In this document: positions 48,374-59,595 of the stretch, piece by piece
How positions within the stretch are numbered: the first letter of the stretch is position 1
Layout of the letters: each line of letters begins with the position of its first letter
From: Lateolabrax maculatus
Taxonomy: Eukaryota > Chordata > Actinopteri > Acropomatiformes > Lateolabracidae
Length of the DNA stretch: 64,000 bases
Reading direction: 5' to 3'
Assembly: GCA_031216445.1 (NCBI GenBank)
Contig: CM062200.1
Coordinates: 3,485,501 to 3,549,500, forward strand
The notes under the pieces: model-generated
The model's database searches: none
What the model saw: only the letters and a program-made list of their open reading frames with translations
Told to the model about the DNA's origin: nothing
Made by a program: the position numbers and the translations under genes

Positions 48374-49539
48374 CTCGATAGTGGATTCAGAGAAAAGGCA
48401 GGGATCTTTTATGTGTGTGCAGCAGAGGCATTTGCACTTAAAATATACCTTTACTGTATTCTCCACCAACTCCTCCACTTTTGCAATAGAAAAACCATCA
48501 AATGTAAATGCCGCACATCTGGGCGCTCAGAGCTAGACCATTGTGTCGCTCTCACAGCGGGTGATTTCCTGCATATTTGTCTGCTAGATTTGTGACAAAA
48601 ATATCTGACTGTTACAGTCAGAGGAAATTCTGCGCTGAGCGAATTTCAGCTGAGACCGAAGAGAAGAAGGCGAAATCATTTGAGTCATAGCTGCAGCCTC
48701 CCGACTGAACATCATATCATGAGCCCTCCTCCCTGCACCGCGCTGGACTGGAAGATGTGACAGGATGGATAAAAATAATTAAAAAAAGCTCCCACTTTGC
48801 CATATGTTGATAAGTTCTTTGGCTACACTGATGTCAGGATCCTAGATGTTGTCAGGATGGCGTTGCCAGCGCGCGGCCCATTTGAAGCAATTATGGTCAT
48901 TTTGTAGGAAAGGAAAGCTCTGTTTTTCCAGCTGTTATTTTGTTCAAAATAAGTGCAGTGTATTATCAAATGTCAAATGTCAAACTTAAATGCAGATATG
49001 ATGACGAGGAAGAATATTATCCACCGTCTACCCTGTCTGCCTATCTGACTGTACATCCATAGATTTGTTGTTGGCCATTAGATAAATGGAATGATGCACG
49101 GCAAACCAGGGATAATTGCAAAAAAAAAAATGATAATTTAAAGGGACCAGAGTGAGCACTGCTCCTGTTTATTCTGTTATAACAACCAGCACGTTGCACA
49201 GCATTGCATTCAAAATCAATATGCCAACTTTTGGGGGATTAATTGTTTGGTCTAAAAAATGTAAATGTCTGAAAAGCTGCTGTAGTTTTATCAAGAAAAA
49301 AATGCAAAACATTTGCTGGTTGTAGCTTCTCACATGTAATATTCTCTCTCTCTATCTTATCTTATGTAACTATCTCATCCATCTATTGATTCTATTGATA
49401 TTTATTTGACAAACGCCTATTTCAGTGACCAACAAACACAACAATGTCTTAGAGGAGAGTGTTTCCTACTGCAGTATTTAACACCTCAGTCGTGTCCCTT
49501 CACCACTTCTGTAGTTTGGTGGACTAATCTCACCTTTCC
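48371..49539. other. Region upstream of the CpG island
   Basis: 48595-48780 is unique, GC-richer sequence and a possible proximal regulatory block. 48781-49539 is AT-rich with no features. Confidence 0.4.
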
Positions 49540-49592
49540 AAAGGGGGGAGGAAGAAGAAGAAGAAGAGGAGGAGGAAGAGGAGGGGGGGGGG
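49540..49592. repeat. 53-base pure purine tract
   Basis: Only A and G on the plus strand, with (GAA)n, (GGA)n and a terminal G run. It sits just upstream of the CpG island and could form triplex DNA or act as a GAGA-type promoter element. Confidence 0.95.
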
Positions 49593-49599
49593 CTTCATC

Positions 49600-50320
49600 G
49601 CAGGGACGATGAAGTCAATAAATAAGGGAAGCAGGGGCGACTCTTGGCAGGGGGATGTTCCGCATTTCCCGTGTCGCCGTCCCGTCATGCGCTGGAGCCT
49701 GCAGCCGGTGCTGTGCAGCGGAGCTCCTGCAGGGAGCGGCAGATAGCCTCGGAGAGAGACGCGCCTCGGCGGCCGAGCGCTCCCGCACCGTGCACCGCGG
49801 AGGGAGGAGCGACCGTGTAGTATTTCTTTTTTGCTTCTTTCCCTCCCGTCGTTGCAGCCCGTCCAAACGCTACTGGAAAAAGGCAGCGCGTAAGGGGGAA
49901 GCAAACTCGTTTTTCCACGCAAATAAAGAAAATAACAGAAGCTTTTTTTAATTCGGGAAGGAGGACGGGGAGCGGCGCGCGGAGGGGAGGTAATCCGGCA
50001 GCGCGAGGCGGAGGACCGGGGCTCGGAGTGAGGGGGGGACGTGGAGCCGCTCACACTTGTGCAGAAACCGGCGGAGCCCCGATGACTTTCTCCCGCTTCA
50101 TTCCCGCCTGATGCCCTGATACCCCCCCCCCCCCCTCGGAGCGGCGTGCACACGGTGAGTCGTCGCTGTCCGCGGCTGCAACGCGCGCAGCGTGGCGGGC
50201 GCGCAGAGCCTCGGCCCGGGCCGGTCTGACAGATCCCGGTACAGTGCAGGACGCAGGGGCTGACCTCGCTCTGCAGCCAGTCCGCCACGGTTGTTGACGT
50301 TTCCTCTGGTTGCTGGTTGA
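49600..50320. promoter_or_regulatory. CpG island promoter
   Basis: CpG dinucleotides are dense here and rare elsewhere in the window. Runs such as GGCGGCCGAGCGCTCCCGC, CGGGGAGCGGCGCGCGGAG and AACGCGCGCAGCGTGGCGGG occur. No TATA box is obvious, as expected for a dispersed CpG-island promoter of a developmental or neuronal gene. A donor at 50155 points to rightward transcription. The opposite direction is also open over more than 200 codons, but that frame is low-complexity (Arg, Ser, Pro) and is best explained by composition. Divergent transcription is possible. Confidence 0.8.
49655..50154 (+). other. Probable non-coding first exon (5' UTR)
   Basis: Within the CpG island the plus strand ends in GTGCACACG|GTGAGT, a strong donor at 50155. 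Upstream ATGs are short: one at 49655 runs 98 codons to 49951 with arginine- and serine-rich sequence, and others near 50082 and 50111 stop within a few codons. None reaches the donor in frame, so I read this as 5' UTR, with the main start codon in an exon beyond the window or not recognised. The transcription start is unknown; the true exon may begin anywhere between about 49650 and 50000. The gene cannot be named. Confidence 0.5.
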
Positions 50321-53094
50321 TGTAAACACCGCCGGGTGCAACTGCGCAGCGGTTACCGTACCTCTGTTTATCTGTTCAGATATAAAGTGTGTCATGTTTG
50401 GGGGGCACTATGTGCTGCACACACAGGCCCGGACTTGGATTTATGCCCTGCTGCTCTCCGGCGTGCGCATGGTCCAATCACGCGTGCACACACGCACGCA
50501 CACACACACAGATAGACAGATCGCTTGCTATACATATAATACCTGCAGGGAGTCTATGCAGTTACCATTTTCTCCTCGAGGTTCTGGTTGAAGTAAGTTG
50601 TTTCAACAGTATTAACAATGCTGTAGAGTTTATAATAGCACTATTGATCCAAGTAAAGGAGCAGGCTGTAACCTAACTAAGGTAAGGCTGTACTCAGGTC
50701 ATGTTTTTGGGCTGGCCAAGTGTGTTAAGATTGGATTGTTAACATTCATATAATTGATGCATATCTGGAAATATAGTTCATCATTGTGCATACAGCAGTT
50801 GTGGCTGTGATGCTTTTTTTTTGTGGCTTCATGGTTATATTACTGACTGTAATGAGACAAATGCAGATGATCACAGTCTGATCTTGTCAGTTCCATATGC
50901 ATCACGGATTTCCAGTGTCAGAACAGACTGTTCTAGTGAGGCACAATGTGCATTTCATTAAAACTGTCAGGGCTGGTTGTTCAATCACCGCAGAAGCTGT
51001 GACTCAGTTAAAGAAATGGTGTCTTTTTAGATGAACATGCCCACGAAATACAAGTCCAGTAGGTTGTATTTTTTGCCCACAGACAACATTGCCCAGGAAG
51101 TGGCCTTGCCATGAATGCACTGATTGTAAAGGAACTGAAATGCTTGATGTTTTCTAATAACGCCGCCTGATGTCACACAGCCCTGACTGACTGCTGACAC
51201 TTAATCATTCACTCAGACCATGTGAAAATCCCCAGTGAGAATAATCTCGGTGCACGGTTGAGGACAGCAGATCATTAATATAATGGTGACGGTTTGCTTG
51301 GTGCGTTTTGGCAGCTGTTGGTGTGTGAAGGCCTTCATCAACACATTACGGCGCTGTAATAATTAAATCACTCAATGTAACCACTCCGCTCAGAGCCTTT
51401 TCATGGTCTCGATCCTCAGTCGCATTCATTTTCACAGTAGTATCTTGCACTGTGCTGATAGAAAGTGACAGTCTAAAAGCTGTGTGCTCTTGCTGTTGAA
51501 TCCATCAAGCTGGCAACAGAAGCATTTCCTCTGGCACACTGAAGCTTATTTTAAAAGGCAGAGTGTATGGATTGTCCCATCAGCATGGTAACCAGTGAAA
51601 CTTTTCAGTAATTTTGACTTTTACTGAATGAACACAGTAACACAAAACATCTTTCATACAGCTTTTCTCGGTGTGACATCTTGTAGTGATTAAAAATAGA
51701 AATAACAGATGTTGTTTTTTTACATTTGGGTGAACATTAAAAAGCTTTTCTACGTAAGGATATGGGCCTATTAATTCCTCCTAAAGTACTCAGGTGCAAA
51801 GGCATCTGGAAGATTGCACACACCGTTATTAATGCATAATGTTTCTGTCATTATTATGTAAATGTATGTGGTGCTTATGGATTTTGTACAAAAACGGGCT
51901 AAAGCAAAGGTAATTTATGTCAGATCAGCTGGTATGGCCCCAGATGCCCACTGTTCATTAATCATTAGCCATCAGTTTAAATCCCAGTGTTCTCTCCCTG
52001 GGTTGATTATTAGCCCTGGACAAATCCACCATACTAGTATTAAAATGTTCTCTAGGGAAACAATTTTTAAATGGACCAAGTGTGGGCTATGAAGAGGGCA
52101 AAAGCTGTGTAATCAAAGGCACTCAGATGAGTCGTCCATCAGAAGCAAATACACAAACTCACACTCACTGTCACTTTATTTCCACCCTTTTTCCTGTATT
52201 GTAAATAGTTTTTCCACACATAGAAGGAAAGCAAATAGGAAATACCGGCTTTGCTTCTGCTGAGTGATGTAACAGTGTTGTCTACGAGGGAACACAGACG
52301 GTGGATGGGTGTAGCCCCATGTGACCTGGTCTACATCTTCTCTTCTCTTCTCTTCCTGTTGGCTGGGGCTCCTTTAGGGGGCCAGAGGTGACCTTCTTCA
52401 GTCTCTCCCAGCAGCACGCACCCCAGTGGGCCTCTCTTTTTGTGACGCCGTTTCTGTCTGTCTTTCTTCCCGGCCTCCTCGCTCCTTTCCCTTCTCCTTA
52501 TCCCCCCACGCTTCCCTCTCCTCGTCTACTCCCATCCCCTCCTATTCCCCATGGTGGGGCAACAGCGCTCAATGCTTAGAAACATAGAGCGTTCACTTAT
52601 ATAACCTTGGCTGTGCAGCTGATGTCCTGGTCTGTATCTGCTGTATAATGATGTCAGAGCTGTCTAGAGAAGAGGGGGCGTGCTGGATTGGCCAATATGT
52701 CAAGAGCTATTCTTGAACTGAGGGTGGTGATCCTAGGATTTGCCTCCCATTTCCTCCTGTTTTGTGGTTGACGTTGGAAGTTTAATGAAGATGATGGAGA
52801 TACAGTTGATTAGATGTTTGGTTTATTTGACAGTTTTAATGAAATGTGCATGTGATGCATCCCAGTGTAAGGAGTGTCCTCAGCACGGCTGTAACTGTCC
52901 TGAGGGAGCAGATACATTGTCAGACTGAAACTCTCCGGACATTTCCGTCTTGATTTAGATTCTTCTGGCATTTTTGAACATATTTAGTCGACCTCGGAGG
53001 ACGTTACAGCTACAGGTTTACAGGTGTTTAACGTTGCCTTTTCTTCCATAAATGCACATCCTACACTGAAATAGAAGGACACGTCTGTTACTAG
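50155..53094 (+). other. Start of presumed first intron
   Basis: Begins with the donor GTGAGT. A degenerate CA stretch lies at 50486-50511. 51190-51440 is a unique block listed separately. 52335-52560 is pyrimidine-rich. A cysteine-rich short frame at 52844-52928 is noted as a finding. No credible coding exon. Confidence 0.4.
51190..51440. other. Candidate conserved non-coding block in the presumed intron
   Basis: Unique sequence with TCATTAATATAATGG, GTAATAATTAAATCAC and GGCAGCTGTTGG words, evenly balanced composition and no repeat. The texture is of an intronic enhancer. Conservation is inferred. Confidence 0.3.
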
Positions 53095-53370
53095 TCATCT
53101 CTGTTTGACCTCAGTTGACTGTTACTCATCCTATAGAAGCTGAGCCCCAAGGCGCTTCACTATATTGCCAGTGTTTTCCTGTTGGGTAATCATGTTAAAG
53201 CACACATATGCTATAGACTTGTAGTTTGGTTCATAGAATCTATTCGGTCGGGGCGAGCGCAGCCAACCATAAAATGTCATCTGACGATCACGGGTTTCTG
53301 CACTGGAACTGGGCTAATAGATTTTGTGGCGGTGTATAGTGTATAGAACATGCTGGATTCATCAACAGAC
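53095..53370. mobile_element. Possible dispersed repeat
   Basis: ATGCTATAGACTTGTAGTTT, ATCTATTCGGTCGGGGC and AAATGTCATCTGACGATCAC resemble a fish non-autonomous element. The boundaries and family are uncertain. Confidence 0.25.
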
Positions 53371-53777
53371 ATCTTTATCAAAGAAATGTTTGAGTCAGTT
53401 TATTCTCATTTGAGCGAATAAGTCGGCCTCTTTATGCACGAAGAGGCTGCTGAGGTGATGAACAAACATCAGGCGTCTTTGTCTATATTTGCCTGTACAT
53501 TATTGTGCGTACTTATTATTTGAGTCCAAGCTGAAATTAAATCATGATGACCTGCTGATTTGAGTAAGCTCTCCACTGCTTCAGAGCCATCTGCTTCTCA
53601 CAAACGTCCTCTTGTTCCACCAAATCCAGTTCTGATGGGGAAAGTACAGTACACATATACAGCTTGTTGCTTCAACTGCCTTCAGTGCTTATTCTTCAGC
53701 TGACACTTAACTTATTTCAGTCCATTCACTTGAACTGGCACTAATTTCTCTCAGGACTTCCACTGACACTAAAGCTG
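53371..53777. other. Gene-free intron-like DNA
   Basis: Unique sequence, no exon recognised. Confidence 0.5.
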
Positions 53778-54066
53778 GACATACTGTATATCAGCCTATA
53801 TTATCTGTGTATATGTCGACTGATAAGGGACAAACAATTGCAGTAGAGAAATGCCAAACTAGATCTGAGGAAGAAACAGTGTCACCATTACGGACTGTGT
53901 TTCCTGGAGAGCACCGACAAATTATGTTTACACTGTAAAAGGTCCCACTTTGTTTGTATCTTGGCTATAATTCTCTAAAAAACTTTACTATCAGCTGATA
54001 TATTGTATCAGATTGTTTTAACTCTCAAATGCCGTTATCAGTATTGGCCTCAAAAACAGTTGGGCT
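53778..54066. mobile_element. Non-autonomous element (CGGCCGATA-rich ends)
   Basis: The left end has AAGCTGGACATACTGTATAT and TATGTCGACTGATAAGG. The right end has TATCAGCTGATATATTGTAT, then TTATCAGTATTGGCCTC and CAGTTGGGCTA. These are decayed versions of a family with GAGCTGGACCGATA and ATCGGTCGGGCTC termini and several ATCGGCCGATAT blocks. It is related to 8681-9360. Confidence 0.5.
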
Positions 54067-54679
54067 ATAATGTTTACTCCTTTCGGCACTTTTATTTCAA
54101 CTGCTGTTTCAACTCTTTCAGTTTTTGTGTTTTGTCCTCTACTTTAACTGCTTTAGCTATTTTAGTATATCAGTTATTCCAAATATTTCATTTATTGTTA
54201 TCAATATATATTTGAAGCTTAAACACATTTTTCTTCTCTAGTTTTAGAAATTACAGAATAAATAATTGCAAAAATATCCCCATTCAGAGTGATCAGATTC
54301 CCGATTCGCCAATACCATACGTTAAATAAAGTATAGCTATAGATATAAATAAAGCCTAAATAATCTGTCAGAAATTAAATTATGTCACCAAAACATAGAG
54401 CCAAAATCATTGCTTTGCCCTTGTAATTATATAGTTAAGAAGTGTGGTGTGTGACATTGTAATAAGGTTACAATAACACGTCGAAGATCCTATATCCCAA
54501 AGAATAATAGAATATAGAAATAGAATATTATCTGCCAATTATGTGTCAGTTAATTGACTCTAATTCAAAGCAGGGCTTGACCACATGTGCAGTCACATGA
54601 AATCTATTGAGGTAAAGTTATTAGATTATTGAAAAAGTAGGCCAAGTCAGTTGATATCTATTTATATATCAGTAATAAT
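54067..54679. other. Gene-free AT-rich DNA
   Basis: No features recognised. Confidence 0.5.
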
Positions 54680-54970
54680 AAAAGTAATGTGTATCCTCTG
54701 TCCTCTCTGCCGTAAAGGAAATTCCACGCTGTTTCCTGCTGTAATAACTGGCACGCAGAGTAATGAGCGTGTCCTCGCTGGCAATTCAGACCTCATTAGG
54801 GGAGAGAAGAACGAGGCTAACCTTTCAGTGTGATGTAGTAGCTGGTTTGTGTTGCATTCAGAGGCCCGTGAAGCTCCACCGCTGATAAGCATGCTGTCAT
54901 GGTGAAAACGACAAGAGATTATCAGTGCACTCTGCACCCGTCTCCACACAGACCTCTGGTGGTCCTGCTG
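54680..54970. other. Candidate conserved non-coding block
   Basis: Unique GC-richer sequence with GAGTAATGAGCG, ACCTCATTAGGGG and GAGATTATCAGTGC words in an AT-rich setting. Open frames on both strands, no recognised protein. Confidence 0.3.
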
Positions 54971-55329
54971 TCTTCGAGATACTGAAACATCCCATCCCCC
55001 TAACACACAAACACACTCGCAGACACATGACGTCAGGTGTCAGCCAGCAAGCTCCAAGTTTGTGGTTTTTTCTCTGTGTTTTTTTTTTTTTTTTTTGCCC
55101 CTCCCTTTCGCTTAGCAGGTTAAGTTTCGTTTTATTCTTTATTCTTTTTTTTTCTTCAGTTGTTTCTGTTGCGCAGTGGATTCCATGCAGACGGGTACCA
55201 GAGGCTCCCCCTTGTCTTTTTTACTCCTCTGTACCATTGAGCTGTTGTCACTCTCTGCTGCTCTCTGTCTAACTTTGCTCTTCTCAGCCAGTTTGTGCTT
55301 CAGCAGCTTCCAAATCACCAGGGAACATA
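54971..55329. other. T-rich DNA
   Basis: Contains T runs at 55078-55096 and 55146-55153 and pyrimidine-rich sequence to 55290. No gene seen. Confidence 0.5.
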
Positions 55330-55690
55330 ATAATTTGTAAAATGGCCTTTATTGGCCAGAGAGAGTAGTGAGGCTGTTTAACACAGCCGCACTTCTCTCT
55401 TATTAACACCAGTCAGCTTGGCTCTGCCCCGGGTACAACTGGGGCCACTCACAACTGGCTTTTCATCAACGGGAATACTTGGCACCGAGGCCCGTGAGGT
55501 TTATTTTTGCCAGGGTGAAGCGGAGCACTTTACGAGGAGGAGTCCGTCCCACATTTGCTGGCACTGAGCTGCTTTAACTCGCTCGCTGTGAGAGCCCCCT
55601 CAATTTATGCATTGCGATAGAAATCAAGTCACTACGCATTTGCAGACATATTAAACAACCAGTTCCCAAGACAATAAAGTGGCTACTTTT
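55330..55690. other. Candidate conserved non-coding block
   Basis: Unique, balanced composition, no repeat. It contains GGCCTTTATTGGCC (near-palindrome, 55344-55357), CAATTTATGCATTGCG and ACGCATTTGCAGACATATTA, and a GGCACCGAGGCCCGTGAGG stretch. It is the most enhancer-like block in the right part of the window by eye. Confidence 0.35.
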
Positions 55691-56034
55691 TTCTACTGTG
55701 TCGTAAACACTGAGGCGCTGCCGCAGGCGGAGGGATTCCCTTCATGTGGATTTGAGATTAAACTGGCAGTAACAGTTTCAGTATCTGTGCCCCTGGGGCA
55801 GGAGATAATCAGTTTATAATCAAAGTTCCCTAGAGGAATTAATGTGTGTGAATATGAGTCAGTTTGTATGTGGGCATTTGAGACCAGGGAATTGGAAATA
55901 AAAGTAAAGAGAAATTGAAGATTTACTCTAAATGTAGAACTCTTTTGTTTTGGCTGATGCAGTGTTGGATAACATGTTGTATGCCATGTATGTATATACT
56001 GTACCTGTACATACATGACTGAACATACAATATG
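55691..56034. other. Gene-free DNA
   Basis: No exon or repeat family recognised. Confidence 0.5.
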
Positions 56035-56175
56035 TAGGGCTGTAACTTATGATTGTTTTCATTATTGATTAATCTGTGGATTCATTGATTAATCGTTTGG
56101 TCTGTAAAATGTCAGGAAATAGTGAAAAGCTGGAACCAGAGAATGTTTGGACTTTTTGCTTTAAAAATGTAACTT
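56035..56175 (+). mobile_element. hAT-like miniature element, internally deleted
   Basis: It starts TAGGGCTGTAACTTATGATT, continues CATTATTGATTAATCTGTGG, CGTTTGGTCTGTAAAATGTC and AGCTGGAACCAGAGAATGTT, jumping over the central part of the family present at 33850 and 63640. Confidence 0.75.
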
Positions 56176-57870
56176 AATAAACTTTTTTTTCTAATCGTTT
56201 CAGGTACAGTTTGTATAGCACATTGTATTGAATTGTATATTTGCTACACGGTGTGTGTGGGTGTGTGTGTGTAGTACACAAATCATTTAAACCACAATCG
56301 ACCAAATGAAAGCACGGTTGGTGGCTTTAATGATTAGACGTTAAACTGCATGTGATAAGAGGCAAAATAACAAAGGTGTTATATCGCCTCCACTTGTAAA
56401 TGTTCCGTGCTTCAACATATTAACTACTGGTTAATGAATAACTGAGCAAAGAGATGATTATAAAACCCCACAATTAGAATTTTGGCCCAGACCCAAGTCC
56501 CGCTGTGGCTACTCAGCTCTCCAGACATGCTCTTTATATACTGTAGGTCAGCATTTTATTACTGCAGGGAAAAAAGCCATGAGTACAGAATGGTTTGACC
56601 TTTTTTTAATATCCCATCACAGTGAGTGTAATGCCTTTTCTTGTCTTTTTAATTTTTTGATAAACAAAGGGAATGAGATGATCTAAAAACGTCAAACAAA
56701 AACCTCCACTGCGTAAATTCATCTCGAAAACCTCTGAATGAGGAGCTGGATAAAAGGTTGGCTATGCAGAAGAAAGACTGGAGTTTTATTGCTCCCTGTT
56801 TTGTAATCTGTCATGCTTGAGGAAATTTGGAGGGACTTGTTCCAGCGCCTGACGGTTTGGCAAGCTTCTAAAAAATTCCGCCTCTTGATCATTGTATTTT
56901 TTTTAAATTGGGATTGTGGCTAAGGCATCCACATATGCCAGACACCTACAGTGCTTTTGCTACAAAATAGCTGCATAATTACAAGACCAAAATAAAGACC
57001 TCTGGTTACACAGTTGGCTTTCAGAATAGAAACATGAAGGTTTTCATTAGGGCCATGGCTTTTCACTTCAGACAGTGTGGAATTACAAGTGTCAGGAGTG
57101 AATGAGGCTGTTATGGTTGTTTTACAGCAGAAACGTTTTTCTGACAGACGTACCCCCACAGACCCTGTACGATGAGTTCAAGTGCCACTTTCATCGACGC
57201 CACCCATCATGTTCCAAATGTGTTCACTTGACAATTAGTTTGTCGATGTTTAGGTCGGTCTGGTTTGCATTCGTGCTATCTGGGGTGGCAGAAGCTGGAT
57301 GTAGCAAGTATTTATCCATTACTTTTATCACTGTTCTACAGCTTCACTATACAGTACAGGTCTTAATAAGATATAACTGTCCTGGTAATGTACTTTATAA
57401 TCGGGCATTAGGCATTAGGGATTGTGTTTTGATATATTCAGTTATGGCAGGTCGCTTCTTTCTAGCTCTGATTGCACAGCTCTCCTGTTAACTTACAGCA
57501 GGCTGCGTCCTCGGTTAGAGAATGCCCGAGGTTTTGATCACCAGGCGGAGCGTGTGTCTGTGCTAAATATTCCCCTGGCTGAGGAAGAAGACTGTGGTTT
57601 ATGTTATGACTGGCTCTGAGGTCAAAGATCACTTGAAAGTTTAGTTGGGCTTCTCTCATGTGTGACTGACAGTGACCTTCTCCTCTGGGCCTCTCCGTTA
57701 CTGCCCACCAAGCACTTTTCTGTTTGAGGAAACTTCTCTTTTTTTTTTTTCTGACATCCCATCCAAACCTTTCCTAAACTGTATTTTGAGTGTTTTTGAG
57801 GGAGATTTAAGTCGGACTCATGTTGAGTCTGTCAGTGCATTCGTTGAAGGAATCACACACAGACCTTTTC
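56176..57870. other. Gene-free intron-like DNA
   Basis: The longest frame (57102-57491, plus) resembles no known protein and lacks a donor. Short (TG)n near 56252-56272. Confidence 0.45.
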
Positions 57871-57898
57871 TGTGTGTGTGGGTGTGTGTGTGTGTGTG
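57871..57898. repeat. (TG)n microsatellite
   Basis: About 28 bases of TG repeat with one GG interruption. Confidence 0.9.
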
Positions 57899-58124
57899 AA
57901 CATCAGAGTGGAGAGCAGTTTGGCAGTCGCTGTGTGAGCGAATTATGATGGTGGCGGAAATTGTCAAATTGCTATTAGGCTATTTTACAGCTGCAGGTGA
58001 GTACATTGTGGTTTGTGGAGCGGCAGGAAACACAAGTGAGTCACCGTTTCAACAGTTTGCGATGCCAAAGCTGGTTGTGATGAATTTCCCTTTGTCATAT
58101 TCTCTTGATTATTACTGCAAGTTC

Positions 58125-58127
<3 letters not shown>
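57899..58127. other. Short unique stretch
   Basis: No features between two microsatellites. Confidence 0.5.

Positions 58128-58176
<49 letters not shown>
58128..58176. repeat. (AC)n microsatellite
   Basis: About 49 bases of perfect CA repeat. Confidence 0.98.
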
Positions 58177-58178
<2 letters not shown>

Positions 58179-58734
58179 GCACATTTTCATCTGCGACTGT
58201 GCCAGTTTTCTTGTAATTTTATGTATTTTATAACAGTGATTAAAGGATGATCTCAAAAAAGGAGATGTTTAATGAGAGATGATCATTGTGATTACCAATG
58301 CATTAGCATATATTTAAGCTTTTAGTATGTGATTTTGAATATTTAATATAATGTTTAAACATAAATTCATATCAAAATAATGCTGTGATTAAAAAGGTAA
58401 CCGTAATTCTGTCCATGTCGCTCTGTTGTCAGATGCAGCGGCACTTTAGAGGCACCTGCTAAATCTTTCTAAAATGAGGCACAGTGACCTATTTTTAATC
58501 CGAAGCAACTCTGCAGGCGTCATTTGCTGACGCTCGCTGTCCATATGGAATTAACCTTTTAAACATGATATTACAAACTCCTCCAGCTCAAACCCACATG
58601 CCAAACATTTACTTCTCAAATGTGAGGATTTGATGCTTATTGGATAGTAAACTGAATATCTTTGGGGTTTGGACTGTTTGGTTAAATAAAATGTGCAATT
58701 TGAATGTCAGTTTGATATGTTTGAATTTGTATTT
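58177..58734. other. Gene-free AT-rich DNA
   Basis: No features recognised. Confidence 0.5.
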
Positions 58735-58830
58735 TTTAAAAATATTTTCTAACATTTTATAGACAAATCAATTAATGCAGAAAATAAACGACAGAATAGT
58801 TGATAATGAAAATAATATTAATTGCAATAC
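58735..58830 (-). mobile_element. hAT-like miniature element end, minus orientation
   Basis: TTTCTAACATTTTATAGACA, AATCAATTAATGCAG and GTTGATAATGAAAATAATAT are the reverse complement of the family's left end (compare 56035-56110). The outermost bases have decayed (ATTGCAATAC). Confidence 0.55.
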
Positions 58831-59553
58831 TATATTATATGATACTGACAATGTGGGATGAGATGATTTTTCCAACCTTAAAGCTGCTTACAGGGAAGAT
58901 AAAATAGGTGTTTCAGGGTTAATTAATTAAAAGGGCTGCCTTTCGTTTTGTTCTCCTTCATGGTTAACTCCGTATTATAAAGTATTATTGAAAAAAACAT
59001 ATAATTAAAATGTCAGTGGTTATTCTTTTCATACCAGGCGGCACATTTGTTGCAATCATTTGAATTCTTGCTTTGGAGTGATATTTAAATGTGTTCAGGC
59101 TATGATTCATGTAAAATGTGTGTTCTGGGTTGTTGAAATGGGAATTTGTTCAGCTCTAGGTGTGAAACTAGCAAATAATCAAACAAAAGATGAAGTAACC
59201 CCTTTTGTGCTGGCAGTCTGCCCTTAATAAACACAATCAAACATGATTAAATCCTCATCCAGAAGGCTGCTGCACAAGGGGCAATCTGTTGCTTGTGAAC
59301 AGTTGAAGTACTAGTTTGGCAATCATGAACATAACACTATAAGATCACCAAGTCCCCTACCCTACACACAATCTAGGCCTATATATTGTTGTCCAATTCA
59401 AATGCATCGTTCTTCCTGGCGTTTGCTCTGCATTTTACTGAGCCAGGGAGTGCGTTTCATCTCTACCTGTTAGTGGTTCCAGCCAAGTGGAGGGATGGAG
59501 AGCTACTCACTGGGAGGTCCTGAATGCCAACTTAATGCCAAGCACCCTGAGGC
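58831..59553. other. Gene-free DNA
   Basis: TTAATTAATTAA at 58919-58930. No exon or repeat recognised. Confidence 0.5.
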
Positions 59554-59595
59554 TGTGTGTGTGTGTGTATGTGTGTGTGTGTGTGTGTGTGTGTT
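59554..59595. repeat. (TG)n microsatellite
   Basis: About 42 bases of TG repeat with one TA interruption. Confidence 0.95.

Noticed and set aside
49530..50288. 252-codon open frame on the minus strand
   Set aside because: It lies wholly inside the CpG island, is rich in Arg, Ser, Pro and poly-Leu/Phe from the purine tract, and resembles no protein. GC-rich DNA has few stops by composition.
52560..52700. TATATAA followed by ATTGGCCAAT as a promoter
   Set aside because: The TATATAA-like word (about 52598) and the CCAAT-like word (about 52688) are in the wrong order for a plus-strand promoter, with no CpG enrichment and no donor downstream.
57102..57491. 129-codon plus-strand frame
   Set aside because: Hydrophobic but low similarity to anything known, no donor and no neighbouring exons.
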